DNA of 64,000 nt from Heterodera schachtii (taxonomy: Eukaryota; Nematoda; Chromadorea; Rhabditida; Heteroderidae), in NCBI GenBank assembly GCA_023374025.1, contig SIJG01000054.1, positions 464,895-528,894 of the forward strand, in the 5' to 3' direction. Made by a program: the position numbers and the translations under genes. Below, in pieces: positions 63,001-64,000 of the stretch. The notes below the pieces were generated by a model, which was not told the origin of the DNA, did no database searches, and saw only the letters and a program-made list of their open reading frames with translations. Each line of letters begins with the position of its first letter. Positions within the stretch are counted from its first letter, which is position 1.

Positions 63001-63670
63001 CAGGGCTGCCAGATTAAAAGTTTCAAAAGCCTCATTTTGCATGCAAAAAAACCTCATTTTGGGTCAAAAAGCCTCATTTTTACAAAATTTATCAAAACAC
63101 GTTTAAACTGTTCAAGTGTTATATTTTGATTGTCTAAGACCAAATTTGAGCATTTTTTTGTTTGAAATAAGCATTTTGTGAAATTCTGAGCATGAAAAAT
63201 CGATGTTGTTTTTTTGCGGTGCTTTTTTCAAAAACTTTCGGGGACAGTTGGGGGCCGGCGGTGCCGATAGGCGCCGCCGGGAAAACATTCATAATTTCAA
63301 TGCGATTTGTTAACAGATTTGTCCACAAAAATGGCCAAATTTTGCAATTTTAAGCATGAAAAACCTAGAATTTTGACCATATTTTTAGCAGATTTTCATA
63401 AAAAAATTCTTAATTTTGTGGTTTTTTGGAAAAAAATGGTTCTGTTTTCGTTTTGATGCTCTATTACAAACCCAAATTATTAAATAATTGTAAAACATTA
63501 AGCCAAATTTAACAAAATTAAAAAGATTCTGAGGATTTTCCACAAAAGCCTCAAAAATCCTCAAAATTTCTCAAAAAGCCACAAAAATCCTCATTTTCCA
63601 AAAAAAAAATCCTCATTGACCTATCAAAAAGCCACAAAATGAGGATAAATCCTCAGATCTGGCACCCCTG
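63001..63670. mobile_element. 670-bp complete hAT-like element with 8-bp target duplication
   Basis: Ends CAGGGCTGCCAGAT and ATCTGGCACCCCTG are inverted repeats. TGGATAAG flanks it at 62993-63000 and 63671-63678. Contains the GGCGGTGCC-GATA-GGCGCCGCC hairpin near 63255 and runs of AAAGCCTCATTTT-type repeats. No transposase. Its truncated sibling is at 29547-29896. Confidence 0.87.
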
Positions 63671-63678
63671 TGGATAAG

Positions 63679-63894
63679 GCATATGATCGATAACCTATTT
63701 CTTCGTAAACTATTGCATTCCATTGTATGTTCCATTATATTAGTAGATATATGTATATGCGTAGTTTTGTATAAACTCACTTATGGAGTTTCAATAGTTT
63801 TTTTTTTTATTTTTTCAGAATTTTTGGCCAATATTCATTTTTTCAATGAATTTAATGGACAACCTTTATTTGATAAAAAATGGTATGTATGTGA
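63679..63894. other. AT-rich non-coding DNA
   Basis: Nothing recognised. Confidence 0.4.
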
Positions 63895-63904
63895 GGGCGC
63901 GCTG

Positions 63905-64000
63905 TCAAAATGTCCAAGCGTCATAATGTCCAAGCGTCATAATGTCCAAGCGTCGAAATGTCCAAGCATCATAATGTCCAAGCGTCATAATGTCCAAGCG
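63905..64000. repeat. Tandem array of 16-bp units running off the window
   Basis: About six units of CATAATGTCCAAGCGT with rare variants (CGAAATGTCCAAGCAT). The array continues past the end. Confidence 0.85.

Overview
The window is nuclear DNA of a nematode, most probably a plant-parasitic cyst nematode (Heteroderidae; Globodera/Heterodera-like). That call rests on my recognition of a lineage-expanded family of F-box-like proteins known from cyst nematode genomes, on short GT-AG introns, and on AT-rich sequence crowded with small DNA transposons and hairpin elements. No database search was run. Nothing bacterial (operons, ribosome binding sites, CRISPR) is present.

About two dozen copies of this one gene family, whole or broken, on both strands, account for most of the coding sequence. 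The standard copy has five exons with fixed intron phases. Exon 1 is 11 nt (M-N-R-R). Exon 2 carries the F-box-like segment (WICSDVWMDILPSF..., then ...LLSDRFDVLVDAHFDGKSEL). Exon 3 runs from YIDHSVI to NFKE. Exon 4 has a FELVNERTKEKLTL block and an RCPI.GET block. Exon 5 is a short hydrophilic tail. A second subfamily (34.4-36.2 kb and 57.1-58.6 kb) has six exons and an extra exon encoding one hydrophobic, probably membrane-spanning, segment. Reconstructed from splice signals and reading frame, the fully intact copies are at 34426-36152 (-), 44652-47134 (-), 51415-52936 (-) and 53290-54677 (+). The copy entering at base 12 is intact as far as it is visible. The rest carry frameshifts, stops, internal deletions, truncations or transposon insertions.

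Layout. 0-12 kb: family copies and a near-perfect 2.3-kb inverted duplication (3404-5703 / 5787-8087) around an 83-bp spacer. 12.6-13.8 kb: a four-exon gene for a basic AT-hook chromatin protein. 15-31 kb: a dense run of mostly broken family copies and one tRNA-like sequence. 31-34.4 kb: nested repeats and hairpins. 34.4-47.1 kb: both subfamilies, a Merlin-like transposon remnant and a 1.28-kb minisatellite. 48.5-49.7 kb: the 3' part of a retropepsin-like aspartic protease gene. 50.4-61.5 kb: more family copies, including the best-preserved run. 61.5-64 kb: an LTR-retrotransposon fragment, a complete hAT-type element and a tandem repeat running off the end.

The genes do not form a pathway. 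The picture is birth-and-death evolution of one large family, with non-autonomous transposons supplying much of the breakage. Several insertions can be placed to the base by their target duplications: 8-bp duplications at hAT-like elements (3094, 22930, 26115, 37390, 63001) and a 9-bp duplication at a Mutator-like foldback element (60354). Some members share a promoter module: a palindromic TGGCC...GGCCA box and a TATATAA box 38-50 bp before the ATG.
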